Source: Mesodorylaimus sp. YZB2_4 (Eukaryota; Nematoda; Enoplea; Dorylaimida; Dorylaimidae). Taken from it: 64,000 nt of DNA. The first letter of the stretch is position 1, and the number at the start of each line of letters is the position of its first letter. The stretch covers positions 558,001 through 622,000 of the forward strand of contig JASANH010001643.1 in assembly GCA_030248295.1 (NCBI GenBank), written 5' to 3'. The position numbers and the translations under genes are program-made. Shown here in pieces: positions 12,199 through 22,981 of this stretch. The notes under the pieces are model-generated. The model was not told where the DNA came from and did not search any database. It saw only the letters and a list, made by a program, of their open reading frames with translations.

Positions 12199-13821
12199 AT
12201 GTCTCTTCCATCTTTTTTCCAATTTACTACCCGCTTGATTCGTTCGAGCTCCAAAGTGCAATTACGCTCGTTGAGCATAAAATCGTCGAAAAAGAATGGT
12301 TCGTCATTAGTTATTTTCGATAAGGATGGCACGTTGATCTGTTTCCATACGATGTGGACACCTTGGGTGACTGCAGTGGCTCACGGGTAAGACGTGGGCA
12401 TATGGCGTGGACTAAACTGTAGGTCATTGATCAATGACTCTGATCAGTTAGTGAGCGATCACTGCTTGATCACGATCCAGTGACTGATTTTGATCACTGA
12501 TCGCGATCCTTTGATCAGCGATTCTGATTTTGATCAGTGGTAAAAGTCAGATTTTTCAGTGATCAGCGAGCAAAATCAGTGATAAATATCATTGATTGAT
12601 CAGTGATAAATATCATTGATCGATCAGTGATAAATATCATTGATCGATCAGTGATAAATATCATTGATCGATCAGTGATAAATATCATTGATCGATCAGT
12701 GATAAATATCATTGATTGATCAGTAGTAAATATGATTGATTGTTTATCAGTGAACCCAGATATTTATTACTGATCACTGATTGATCAATGATTTTGCTCG
12801 CCTGATAGTTGACGAATCTAACTTTTATCACTGATCACTAATATTTATCCATGATCACTGATTAATCAATGGCTTTCATCTCTGATCGAGGATTGATCGA
12901 TGACTCATCACTGTTCGACTGATGACTTATCACTGATATAGTCGATCGCAGTCACTGATCAGTATGACACTCCATCGTTTTAGACTGGAAGTAGGCACGG
13001 GTATGGGATCGACTGGTCTCGGCATGGACGTGTATCGATTGCTGGGCGTGTCCGAAGAAGCCAAAGTTGTTGGTCCTGGCTTATTGGCCGAAGCGACGAT
13101 GCCTGAAATCAAAGCTCAATTGACTCAATTATTGGCCATTTATGGATTTTCTCCCATTAGTTCCAAAGAGGTAAAAATTAATTTCAAGTTCATCGATTTT
13201 TAAAAACCAAATTCGTTTTAGCTGATTGATGTTGTCTGGAAGGAAAGCGAATCTCTGCTACGCACGGAATCAGTGACTATCAAGCCCATAATCGAGAACT
13301 TGCCGATGTTGTTCCAGACAATACGTGCTCACGATTTCAAAGTGGCCGTGTGCACAGCGGATAATCGAGTCTCCACTGAAAGGCAACTACAATATCTCGG
13401 ATTGCGGGGCCTGGTGGACGCGGTTGTTTGCGGTGATGATCGGGATAGTCGTCCGAAACCCGATCCCTACAATGCATTCAAATTATGTCGACGATTGGAA
13501 GTGGCACCGTGGAAGACGTACATGGTGGGCGATACGCTGGCTGATTTGAAGATGGCCAAAGCAGCTGGTCTCGGCGGATCGATCGGCGTCTTATCTGGTG
13601 TTGGGACCAAGGATCATTTGGCCCCTTTTGCTGATTACATCATTCCACACGTTGGCCAAATTTCACCCATTTTAATCGGAGAAGATATCGTGTTCAAGGC
13701 AGTGTCAAAACTTGGGGATCGTCGCAATGCCGCTGCGCGATCGGAGCATCGACGCGATGAATCGTACAAGACCACTTTTTTGGATAATGTGCAATCAATG
13801 ATTGACATTTTAAAGCATTAG
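12199..13821 (+). CDS. HAD-superfamily phosphatase, probably mitochondrial, 324 aa
   Basis: A haloacid-dehalogenase-fold phosphatase close to phosphoglycolate phosphatase-type enzymes, which hydrolyse small phosphate esters through an aspartyl-phosphate. Exons 12199-12386, 12984-13170 and 13222-13821 join in phase. Motif I is FDKDGTL (two Asp, near residue 40), motif II lies in VAVCTADNR, motif III is the Lys of [11 protein letters not shown] and motif IV is [14 protein letters not shown] helical cap lies between motifs I and II ([32 protein letters not shown]). The first 33 residues are rich in Ser, Arg and Lys without acids ([20 protein letters not shown]), like a mitochondrial presequence. 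The substrate cannot be told from sequence. The ATG at 12199 is the first in frame after a splice-like TAG; an upstream exon is possible. Intron 1 is filled by repeats. Confidence 0.8.
12420..12960. repeat. TGATCA-rich repeat field with a 24-bp tandem array
   Basis: Nearly all of intron 1 of the HAD gene is built from variants of TGATCAGTGAT / ATCACTGATCA. Its core, 12577-12744, is six near-identical 24-bp units starting CAGTGATAAATATCATTGAT, plus one diverged unit. Because the unit contains palindromic TGATCA and partly inverted parts (GATAAATATC), the RNA can fold in many registers. The outer parts hold the same words in both orientations. Confidence 0.9.
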
Positions 13822-14289
13822 GGTGCTAGTCATTTTCCTACTCGCATTGTCTATATTAGGCAATGAATCTGTTTTAAATGCTGTGCATTTTTTGAAGGAA
13901 TATCAAAATGTCTTCTTTTTTGTTAGGAATGTCTTCTCAGAGATTTAAAGTTTTAATTTTGAATTTAGCGCAATATTTGCCTGAGCATCAGATGCTTACT
14001 TCATAAAATAAAATTAGTCTGCGCGAGGTGGTAAATGTTGGACACAGCCGGACGACGGGACGGCAGGGGATGTCTTGGTACTGACCAAAAGGCACGAAGT
14101 TTTGCGGCTTCCGTTTGAAGCTGCTGAAAGGGTAGTCATTCCAAGATTTTTATTGATTCCACGAAGATGATTCAGTTGTTCGCGTGAAAACGTTCTTGCT
14201 TTTTTTAAATTCAGCGATAAAACCAGGAATCGAAAGATTTTGAAGTTTTAAGAATTTCTTAACTCGTAGATCTGGTCATTTCCAACAAA
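13822..14289. other. Intergenic, 3' end of HAD gene and 5' region of GMC gene
   Basis: An AT-rich spacer between two plus-strand genes. An AATAAAA polyadenylation-type signal occurs near 14005. No further gene or repeat is seen. Confidence 0.5.
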
Positions 14290-17200
14290 ATGAAGTTAAG
14301 TGCCATACTTTTAAAGAATTCGCGTTACGTAATCGGATCTCGAATGCCAGCTGATGTTCGTCCAACTCACATTATCGTCGGTGCTGGATCGGCAGGATGC
14401 GTTTTGGCGAATCGATTATCCGAGGATCCAGAAAATCGTGTGCTCTTGATTGAAGCTGGTCCGGAAGATCACTGGTGGAATTGGAAAATACATATGCCAG
14501 CTGCCTTGATGTACAATTTGAGGAACGATAGGTACAACTGGTAAGTGGAATCGATCTCTAAAGAGTGACAAGATAGGATGGTACTTGTCTAACTTTGCGA
14601 ACCAGTTAAAACTTTGGCAGGTATGATAGAAAATAGAAAATATGTGAATGAAAAATGTAGCCACGGAAAGCTTTAGGCGTGCTTGAAAAATTTTCGATGG
14701 CTCTAAGAGGTAGACAAGGGCTGGCAGGGACAGGCAATAGGGCCAGTCCAAGCTGTTCTTGCAAAAGAGTTTCAGTGTTGTCATTTTATCAGATCCACGT
14801 ATCTTTCCATTTTAGGTATTACCACACCCAGCCGGAGAAGCACATGAATGATCGTGTCATGTACTGGCCTCGTGGTCGTTTGCTCGGCGGATCGTCCGGT
14901 CTCAACGCCATGTGTTACGTCCGCGGGCACGCATTCGACTACGATCGCTGGGCGAAACAAGAGAATTGCCCGGGCTGGTCATACGCCGAATGCTTGCCAT
15001 ATTTCAAAAAGGCCGAAACTTACGATGGACCAATCGATGAATATCGAGGCACCGATGGTCCTTTGCACGTGCATCGATATCGTCATACGAATCCTTTGTA
15101 CGGGGCCTTTATTCAGGCCGGCGTCGAAGCGGGATATGGTCGAACGGAAGATATGAACGGATTCAAACAAGAGGGATTCGGAACCATGGATAGCACTATT
15201 TATAAAGGTCTTCGATGGAGTACTTCTCGAGCATATTTATGGCCCATATTGGGGAAGCGAAAGAATCTGTACATCGAGACCAGGTTCACTGTTCAACGCG
15301 TCATTTTCGGCAAACATCGCGAAGCTATCGGTGTGGTCATGGGTAGCCAGAAGGACTATCCGGATACTCGAAAGGTACGATCGCATCGCATCCATGTGTG
15401 GGCGTATGGGATCAGGCAGCATCCGAAACCTAGCACCTGGCCTGGCTCTGAAATTTTTTGGGCGTCGAAAGGAAGGGGTCCATAAAGCAGAAACAACATG
15501 TTTTTGCATCCTTTGCATTATGCGATAAACTTTTAACCTTAACAGGGTTTCTAGAAGGCGCGGGAAATAATTTTCCTTGATGTTTCACAGTTTTCCTTGA
15601 TTTTCGCCCGGAAATTTCAAATTTTCTCAGGTTCTCCAAACTTGAATGTATGAACCCTGCTTAGCCTAAGTGTGTGCCTTGCGATCGTGCTGCATGCATT
15701 GCGCGTGCACACGGTTTGGGGCCCCAAACCGTGTTTATTGTGCTGCACAGCAAGTAAGGGCCCCCCTGCTGGGCCGGCCAGGACATCGAACCCCTTCCTC
15801 TCGAACCCCCCCCTGCCCCCACCTCAGGTCCAGTCCTGGCCTCTAGGCAAAGGCTAATTGTCCAGCCAGCTTACAGTACTGTATGTAAACAGTCATACAG
15901 CTCACTCACTCGACTCGACCCCCAAACCTGACCTGTCTCGCACGCAATCAGATCAGGCTTAGGCGATCTGATCTGATCTCTACCCCCTCCCTCCTCCCCT
16001 CTCCCCCCCCAAACCCCCTTTAGCCCAGCCGACCATGCCCATACTTGGTTTTACCCCGCCTGTTAGTGAAAACGAGAACTCCTCCCTCCGAACCCATCCC
16101 CTACTCATGGGACCGTATCTTTTCTTCATGCCCGAAGTCCCTGTTGCATTTTTAGGTTTATGCCGAGAAGGAAGTCATCCTTTGCGGTGGTGCAATCAAC
16201 ACCCCACATCTTCTTCAACTTAGCGGCATTGGTGATGCGGATGACAGTCGAAAACTGGGTATTGGCGTTATTCAGCATTTGCCCGGCGTTGGTCAAAATT
16301 TACAAGATCATTTGGAATTGTATGTTCAATACACGTGCACGAAACCGTTAACCTTGTACGATAAATCATCGTGGAGATTTCCGCACAATATGATTCGGAT
16401 TGGGTTGGAATGGTTTTTGACCAAGAGCGGACTCGGTGCCAGTGCTCATTTGGAAGCTGGTGCATTTGTTCGAAGTGGCAATCAAGTGGAACATCCCGAT
16501 ATACAGTTCCATTTTCTCCCGTCTGTGGTCCTCGATCATGGACGGCAGCATGGAGTGTGCCACGCTTTCCAAGTAAGCTGCTTCACAATGTTTTGCCAGC
16601 ATCATCCGATCCAATTGCTGGGAAATGAGTATGTGACCTACGGATGGACTGGGTCGGGATCAGTCGATGTAGCCGCCCCGGTGGTGTAGTGGTGGAAGGC
16701 GTATCAGTTTGCTTGGCAGAGCTGGAGACCGGTCGGCTCACGATCAGCCACCTGAGAACTTGAGGAAGTCCTCTATGCGCCTTGCACGCCTGGCGGTGGG
16801 TGATTTCCCTTCATCCCTCCGGGGTCCATAAATAAGGAGAGGCCTTATGGGGCAGGAGACTCTCTAATCCGGGTCCCCTCGCGGGGCACGGGCTGGGTAT
16901 GGCTGCCTCATAGGGTGACTGCCGACATCACGGGGTAGCGACTATCACGCAACCTTTCCCAGCATGCATCCCGGAAGGACCCGGATGGACCCCTCGGAAC
17001 GACCAGGATGGGTCAAAAAAGGATTGGTCGATGCTGGGTTTTATAAATGTTTCTCATCATTTTCATTGCAGGCACATGTAGGACCAATGCGTCCGACTAG
17101 TCGAGGCGCCTTGTTTGCCGTTTCTTCGAACCCGTTTACGCACCCGTATATTTACGCCAACTACATGATGACGGACCAAGATCGTTACGAGATGCGTGAA

Positions 17201-17602
17201 TGTATCCGGGCTGCTCGCAAAGTATTTTCGCAACCCGCCTTCGACGAGTTTCGTGGCCAAGAATTGTCGCCTGGAATCGATATGCAGTCGGATGCTCAAT
17301 TGGACTCGTTCGTCAGGTCGCGAGCTGATTCGGCTTATCATCCGTGCGGTACGTGCAAAATGGGTTTACCAGACAAGGGAGATGCGGGCGTGGTGGTCGA
17401 TGCTCGTACCCTGAAAGTATTGGGAGTGGAGAATCTTCGAGTGGTCGATGCCTCCATCATTCCGAGTGTGGTCAGTGGTAATCTCAATGCACCAGTCATC
17501 ATGATGGCTGAGAAGGCAGCGGATATAATTCGTGGCAGACCACCTTTACCAAAAGCTGATGTAGCCGTTTGGACGCATAAGGGAGTGAAACGTAGCGTTT
17601 GA
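14290..17602 (+). CDS. GMC oxidoreductase, choline dehydrogenase type, 585 aa
   Basis: An FAD-dependent glucose-methanol-choline oxidoreductase. Choline dehydrogenase oxidises choline to betaine aldehyde at the mitochondrial inner membrane. Exons 14290-14540, 14816-15374, 16156-16572 and 17072-17602 join in phase for 586 codons. The FAD-binding motif [19 protein letters not shown] follows a 25-residue leader with basic residues ([20 protein letters not shown]), consistent with import into mitochondria. The GMC signature region reads [20 protein letters not shown], and the second signature is [17 protein letters not shown]. The C-terminal block holds the catalytic His in [12 protein letters not shown] and ends with [20 protein letters not shown]. 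The length is usual for the family. Choline dehydrogenase is the closest type I recognise; another alcohol as substrate is possible. Intron 2 is low-complexity with a perfect palindrome; intron 3 carries a SINE. Confidence 0.88.
15709..15734. repeat. Perfect 26-bp palindrome in GMC intron 2
   Basis: The half-site ACACGGTTTGGGG is followed at once by its exact reverse complement, with no spacer. It sits in a pyrimidine- and G/C-rich intron and could extrude as a cruciform or fold as an RNA hairpin. Confidence 0.9.
16672..17020 (+). mobile_element. SINE family B, copy 1, in GMC intron 3
   Basis: The head GCCGCCCCGGTGGTGTAGTG contains a tRNA-type A box (TGGTGTAGTGG). The body matches the copy at 33437 over about 330 bp (GAACTTG, GGAAGTCCTCT, CCTTGCACGCCTGG, CATCCCTCCGGGGTC, AGGAGAGGCCTTATGGGGC). 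Both copies end GACCAGGATG followed by an A-run. This marks a tRNA-derived retroposon. The tRNA B box is damaged in this copy. Confidence 0.85.
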
Positions 17603-17993
17603 GGGGGTTCTTCAAACAGGTTGCCGAGGAAGGCTCAGTCATTTTAGTTTTGAAGATTAGCATTAGCTGCCTTGCTCTTCTCGATGAGCTTATTCGTACT
17701 AGGAAAGTTTTGGAACGCGGTCGCACTGTATTGGATTTTATGCAGCCATTGGCAGCTGTGAATTGTGGTTTCGATGCCTAAGATTAGGTCTTGTGCTCAC
17801 GACACTACGAATCTTGACTTTTATGGTCGGTTAGAAATTATGGATTGTTATTAGAATTTGAGGTGATTTTGATGATCGATATTTGATCGCTTGAGAATAG
17901 AATATTTTTGTCAAATAAAAGAAAAGGAGGGACCAAAAAGCAGAAGATTACATGACCCCGCTACGTTTAAATATGTCGCATGAAATTATCACA
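17603..17993. other. Convergent 3' regions of the GMC and RING genes
   Basis: Non-coding spacer where a plus-strand and a minus-strand gene end towards each other. A plus-strand AATAAAAG signal lies near 17915. Confidence 0.5.
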
Positions 17994-18383
17994 TTAGTGC
18001 TTCCTTTTGTTTCCACTGCCCGAAAACAAATAGCCGATACCAACTGCCATTGCTGTCAGCACGGCACCCGCGATCATGCCGCCTCCAAATCCAAGATTCT
18101 GAGCAGTTGCTCGTTCACGATCATCGGCCCAACTGGTACTGGCTTCGCCCGAATCGGCCTCGTCTTCATCGAAGTACAATTTGTCGATGATGTCATTCTC
18201 GTCTTTCACGGGATGACGACAGTTTGGGCAGGACGGGTTGCGACGAAGCCAGGTGTAAAGGCATCGGGAATGAAATACGTGACCGCAAACGATGGCCGAT
18301 GTTTGATTCTGGTTGGCAGGAGAGACACCTTTGCTGATCAAATCGCCCTTGCAAATAACGCACGATAATGCTTTGGAATCCAT
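17994..18383 (-). CDS. RING-H2 protein with C-terminal membrane segment, 129 aa
   Basis: A likely small E3 ubiquitin ligase anchored in a membrane. The intronless frame starts MDSKALSCVICKGDL. Zinc ligands fall at C8, C11, C33, H35, H38, C41, C52 and C55, the C3H2C3 order of RING-H2 fingers. The sequence after the finger, CRHPVKDENDIIDKLYFDED, resembles the end of the TRAIP RING (NKLFFD). An acidic linker (66-85) leads to a glycine- and alanine-rich hydrophobic stretch at about 103-122 (MIAGAVLTAMAVGIGYLF) and a basic tail GSGNKRKH. TRAIP itself is longer and has coiled coils, so this is at most a relative. No intron is needed. Confidence 0.8.
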   Translation of the reverse strand: MDSKALSCVICKGDLISKGVSPANQNQTSAIVCGHVFHSRCLYTWLRRNPSCPNCRHPVKDENDIIDKLYFDEDEADSGEASTSWADDRERATAQNLGFGGGMIAGAVLTAMAVGIGYLFSGSGNKRKH

Positions 18384-18464
18384 TCGATCACGTTCAAGTT
18401 TATGCTTCGATTAAATGGCTAATCTAAAAAATTGGCCTGAAGAACGGATATAATACAAAAAAGA

Positions 18465-18530
18465 AGAGGTCCCAGCGGGAATCGAACCCTTATTCATATT
18501 ACTACAGCTATTTCTTATATCTGAAAATAA
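18465..18530 (-). tRNA. tRNA 3'-half-like sequence (possible pseudo-tRNA)
   Basis: On the minus strand GGGTTCGATTCCCGC followed by TGGGACC resembles a T arm and the 3' acceptor strand of a tRNA. I could not find a matching 5' acceptor strand (GGTCCCA) or a clean anticodon arm upstream, so it is probably a fragment or a SINE head rather than a working gene. Confidence 0.3.
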
Positions 18531-18643
18531 AAAGGCAATATCGAGAAGATATATACCGCTGAAAGCGGCTAAGGAAAAAGTTGCCGCTTAGAACAAGAAA
18601 AAACTTTACTCAACAAAATTTAGACGTCCGCGAAAAAAAAGGA

Positions 18644-19719
18644 TCACGATAAAACTTGTTTGCGCATTTTTGGTTTCAACGTGGCGGCCCATCGTTTGAA
18701 ATCATCTTCAGAGAATACGCATGGTTTCTTTATTTGTTTCTTTCGCTTCTTTTGAAGATCCCAATCGTGTTTGCGCCAATATTGACGGGGCCGTTTCTCG
18801 GAATCGTAGGCTTGAGTGATCTGAAAAGAAGTGAGATGGAGTAAAAAAGGAAGAAAACAGTAAAATATGCAAATACCTTTTGAATTTTTGCAGAATCGAT
18901 TTTTCGTTTTTCGGAATGTTTTAAATATCGTAAATTATGGAGGAGATAATCGGGTTTTGGTTGTTCTAAGGTTTCTTCTGAAAGAAAATTGACATGATTG
19001 AAAGGAGTTGGTTTGATCAGCAAGTTGTTTGTCTGGCGGAGCAATTCGAATCAAGTATCATATAACCATGGCCTGATCAATCAGAAATCATCGATTTATG
19101 GCGATCGCGCCGAAAATCGATTTGGCCTGATCGATCGATAATTCTACAGCTAAAATTCTGGCACACTGTTTATGTGCAACAGACCTCCTCAGTTTCAACC
19201 TGTCATTCAACAAACCAATCAAACAGTTCACCAGATCGACTTTTGGACTTTCGCTGTTTGGTCCCCAACATGGGTTAGCTTAGGCTGGTATTAGACTTAG
19301 GCTTAGGCTTAGACTGGCATATGACTTGGGCTTAGACTCATACTAGGCTTAGGCTTAGTCTGGTATAAGAATTAAGCTTAGGCTGATACTAGCCTCCAGC
19401 CAGCCCTCGCTTGGGGACCAAACGGCAAAAGCGCCGAATCTTTTAGGGAATTCAAAAATTTTGAACCTCAAATTTCAGATTCCACTTACCGATGATCGAC
19501 TTTACTCGAAATTTATTTGTCGATACTGCTGGAATTCCATCTTGCGTTGCTTTTTTTGCTTTCTTTGCCAGCCGTTTTTTTGGTTTGGTATCAGAACTAT
19601 CCTCGGGAATATCTTAAAAAAATTGCCTAAAGTTTTATCTCTGGTTGCCGAACGAAAAAGTTTTATAGCGTACCTGATGAAGCAAGTTCCAGCGCTTTCT
19701 TTAGAATCTCAGCTGACAT
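18644..19719 (-). CDS. AROS / RPS19BP1 homologue, 148 aa
   Basis: A small basic nucleolar protein; in vertebrates AROS (RPS19-binding protein 1) acts in small-subunit ribosome assembly and was described as a SIRT1 regulator. Minus-strand exons 19719-19674, 19612-19490, 18977-18877 and 18820-18644 join in phase for 149 codons. The N-terminus MSAEILKKALELASS matches the MSAxLLxxGLEL start of the family. A lysine-rich middle (KPKKRLAKKAKKATQ) and the C-terminal CVFSEDDFKRWA match the conserved end (VFTEEDFxxF in human). Length is close to the human 136 residues. The protein is easily missed because no exon exceeds 60 codons. It lies head-to-tail with the RING gene, 260 bp apart. Confidence 0.75.
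19236..19440. mobile_element. MITE-like inverted-repeat element with TTAGGC-rich interior
   Basis: GCTGTTTGGTCCCCAA at 19253-19268 and its near-perfect reverse complement TTGGGGACCAAACGGC at 19411-19426 face each other 142 bp apart; weaker pairing (CTTT, GA-T) extends outward. Between them are many TTAGGC / CTTAGGCTTAG words. No coding sequence is present. The structure fits a short non-autonomous DNA transposon or a hairpin satellite. Confidence 0.65.
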
Positions 19720-20372
19720 GGCTTCGAGTGAATTTCGACACAAACGTCCGCCGGTGGGGTGAGACGAAGTTGCATTAATCTTACCTGAAGCGGAAGAGCG
19801 TGGCGCGGTACCTATTTCGCTGTAAAAAAGAACAGAAAATTACCGCTCCCGCATGTTTACGCCTCAGAGCGCTTACGCACATCGCTAAAAACTATAGCGA
19901 AAAAATTAAGGTATGATGCTCAGGTTGGCATTGTTTTAAATTTTTCCAGGGTATTAAGAGGGACAGTTTGACGTTTCAGATTTCCCCTATAAGTCCCTTC
20001 ATATTTTTGTAATATACACGAATTGTCATACCTGATTAATCCGAATGATACAATTATGTTTTCACTCTGTTCCCTTCATGAGACCCTGTTAATTAGGCCA
20101 GAATTGATTGTCAGGGTGTATCACGGTCTCAAATCGTGCCTGTTTCTCTCGTGGGATAGCCGTGTTTTTGTGCATCGTGTTCTGTAAGGCAATATACATG
20201 CACAAAACTGGACCCTGGAGCAAGAATTGAACCTGCGCATCAGTGACTATCAGTCCATTACTGCCACTGTGACATACCTGGAATACCTGTGCGGTGTAGT
20301 CTGCAGCCACTCTCTGCCACTTGTTTGCCTCACGGTTAGAACACACGTGAAAAACGGTAGAAAAACTTTACC
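19720..20372. other. Divergent intergenic region, AROS / four-TM gene
   Basis: Non-coding by eye; it must hold the promoters of the minus-strand AROS gene and the plus-strand four-TM gene. No TATA box or repeat stands out. Confidence 0.45.
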
Positions 20373-22270
20373 ATGTTGGGCGAAATGTACGGGTAAAGTA
20401 CAGTGGGCCTTGTCAATAAGTGCCTACCTGCCTTTTGGCACACAGAACCATGCAAACTTGCCAGTGCAACCACGCGCAGGATCATATTTTCTACTTTGTG
20501 TCAAGCACGATGTACCTACTTTGCCTCAGGCTCTGTCGCCTATATTTGGTGCATTGAACACTGGCCTGAAGGGCATAAAACAAAAGAACTAGTTTCAGAT
20601 TCCTTGTCGTACAGGTCACATGTACAACACTGCTCCGATGTGCTCATTGTCAGTCACTGATGGCGTTGCGAAACGTGCACTTGGGAGAATGCCTAAGGTG
20701 CATCCTACTGATCGTGGCCAACACATCCCCTCAAAGAAATGTTGCAGCTTACGGACTCGGGCCACACTCGTATGTCCGATCGAGATTGTGATCTTGAGTG
20801 CGACCGTGATCGGATTCTTGGTCTTTTATGAAACGACATATGATGCCGAAATGAAGAGTTTTCGAGCCAGGGCTCAGGCTCAGGCGCATGGCGATAAGGT
20901 CAGTCATTTGATGGGCAGTGCGTCGAATGGATCGAGTGGTGATCACTTAAACAAACTCAGTCCCGAAAAGTCCAATAAGGAGGAATCGATTGAGGAGTGG
21001 AAGGCCGTGCATAGATTCTACGTCAGAAGCATGGCCATCACGAGTGCAGCATTCGCCAGTTGCATATTCGTCATTGCTCTGGCCTTGCATGGCATTTCGA
21101 AAGGGAAACCTAAATTGCTCATTCCACATATGGTTTCACAGGTGAGGGAGGGGTATGTGCATTGCGCATATGGCTTCACAGGTGGGTGGCATGCGCCGTG
21201 CTGATCGTGAGAGTGGGAGCGGGTACTACTGTGCAGCACAAACGTCCGATTATGCCCCGAGATGTCATCATACTTGTCATACTTTGTCCCTAGCCAAACA
21301 TTATACAGCGCACTCGAGGGCCAAGGAGCGCATAAAATGACAATCACTCCCCACATGCGGGAGTCGAACCCCCTGTAAGTACGGACCGTGAGAGGCACCC
21401 TGGGATGTCCCCCTGTCTTATCTTATATGCTCTTTCTGGCTGATGTGGGTGGGCAAGAGTGGGCTTTGAGCTGGCGAGGTATGGAAAAAGGCCGTCCTAT
21501 AAATTAGGGCCTCCTCAGATGTATCCTACGCAGGATTTGGAACAATAAGCTCCCTAGGGGGGATGGTTTTAGTAGAATTGGTCCAAGTAATTTTCAGGAA
21601 GACCAGCCTACTTCCAAGAAGGCCTTTCTGGCACCCAGTGACGCAACAATCTCTGAATAGATTTGAACTGGGAGTAGAGATGGTCGTCAGTATCCAAACT
21701 GGCTTTGAGGAGCGTTGCTCTTGAGTCCATTTTCGGAAGACCTTGGTCGACTATTTCAATGCCAACCATAAAAGAACAGTCGCGCTAGTCGAGTCTGCCC
21801 TCCTGCTGCTGGTTTCAGCAACCAGTCCTGTCCCACTGGGGTGCCAATATCGAGTACCCCCTGACCAAGGGAAGATACAGGAGGCCTGGTGGCAGCTGGT
21901 GGGTACAACCTCGTCCCTTGAGCATTATCTAATCATCTCGTGGGCCATGCCATTGCGCACACAATGAGCTGTGCTGGAATGCACGGAGACCATTTCTCAC
22001 GATCAGCCGAGCCGCCAGGGACCGATGTGCTAATTGCATTTTATCCAATTTAAGGTGGCGGCCATGACTGCACTGGTGGCCATTGTCATTCTATATGTCC
22101 TGGTCATAGCAGCCAGCGATTTCCATATTCATCGAGAGGCGTTGGGCATCCATGAACGGAATGACCTCGGCTGGGTGATCATAGCTTGCTCGTGCTTGAT
22201 ATTTGGCTTCCTCGTATTTGCATTCACGACCACCTTGTCCTATTATCGTGTCTTGATACAGGAATCGTAG
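20373..22270 (+). CDS. Four-transmembrane protein, 209 aa, unrecognised
   Basis: Exons 20373-20392, 20748-21141 and 22055-22270 join in phase for 210 codons. The first exon is only MLGEMY plus two bases, with a good start context (TTTACCATG). Four hydrophobic helices are clear: IEIVILSATVIGFLVFY (about 17-33), SMAITSAAFASCIFVIALAL (about 100-120), MTALVAIVILYVLVIAA and WVIIACSCLIFGFLVFAF. A hydrophilic loop of about 65 residues, rich in Ala, Gln, Ser and Lys (RARAQAQAHGD, SPEKSNKEESIEEWK), joins TM1 and TM2. No tetraspanin CCG motif or claudin W-GLW signature is present, so I leave the family open. The very short first exon is the least certain part. Intron 2 contains a SINE. Confidence 0.65.
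21291..21406 (-). mobile_element. SINE family A, copy 2, in intron 2 of the four-TM gene
   Basis: TAGCCAAACATTATACAGCG, CACTCGAGGGCCAAGGAGCG and GGGAGTCGAACCCCC match the family. The minus strand reads as a tRNA with a B box GGTTCGACTCC. The A-box end is decayed. Confidence 0.7.
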
Positions 22271-22981
22271 GTCAGCAATGAAAGGTATGATGTGAGTGTA
22301 CTTAGTGTGGTGTGCACTCAATACACAGTTCTATGGAATAGTGTACCCGATCGACCTCTGACAAATTATAATATGATCAAAGAACATCCGACATACCCGT
22401 AAAGCCAAACACGAGTCCTGCGACAATTTTAAATCTGCCGCTCTTTTGTCTAGGCTGACTAAAGTTGTCTGCTAGAAGCGGGTAAAATCTGGCTGCAGGC
22501 CGGCAATCGATAATGAAGGGCATAACGGCATCGACGAGTGTCGCGAGTCGTCAGTCGGCTGTTTTGCTGGCTGGTTCGCCGGCTGTCTGTAAAGGCGTGG
22601 TATCGACCTATCGACGAAAGGCTTCGGGCATTTCTCATCGACGTACTCGTGAGGCCCCGGCGCGCCCGTTTATCAAGGGCGTTTTTCGGTGTTTGGTGCC
22701 TCTGTCTGTGATCCGCCCCTCCCTTTCGTTTTCGTTCGATATCATCATCGTAAACCATTTATAAAACGACCCCTTGTTTTGTTACGCAGGCCGTTTCCCT
22801 TCTGCCGTGACGTTCAGTGTCCTTCATTGTACAGCCTAGTTAGTTATTTTTAATTCTTGGTCTGACGCCCCTGAAAAGCGGTCTCATATGAGACGATATT
22901 GCCGCTTATCGGGTTCATTTGGACGAAAGGGACAGTTTGAGCTGACTAACGACTATTTGACAGTTATTGGACAAATAAAAA
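22271..22981. other. Intergenic / 5' leader of the TBC gene
   Basis: Spacer between two plus-strand genes. It includes a frame-open stretch at 22500-22760 with no similarity I recognise. The promoter and 5' leader of the RabGAP gene must lie here. Confidence 0.4.

Noticed and set aside
12420-12960. CRISPR array
   Set aside because: Units are contiguous without unique spacers, lie in an intron, and the genome is eukaryotic.
18465-18530. A complete tRNA gene
   Set aside because: Only the T arm and 3' acceptor strand can be read; no matching 5' strand or anticodon arm. Kept only as a low-confidence fragment.
19253-19426. A true telomere repeat array
   Set aside because: TTAGGC occurs in at most two adjacent copies and is interrupted; it is only telomere-like.
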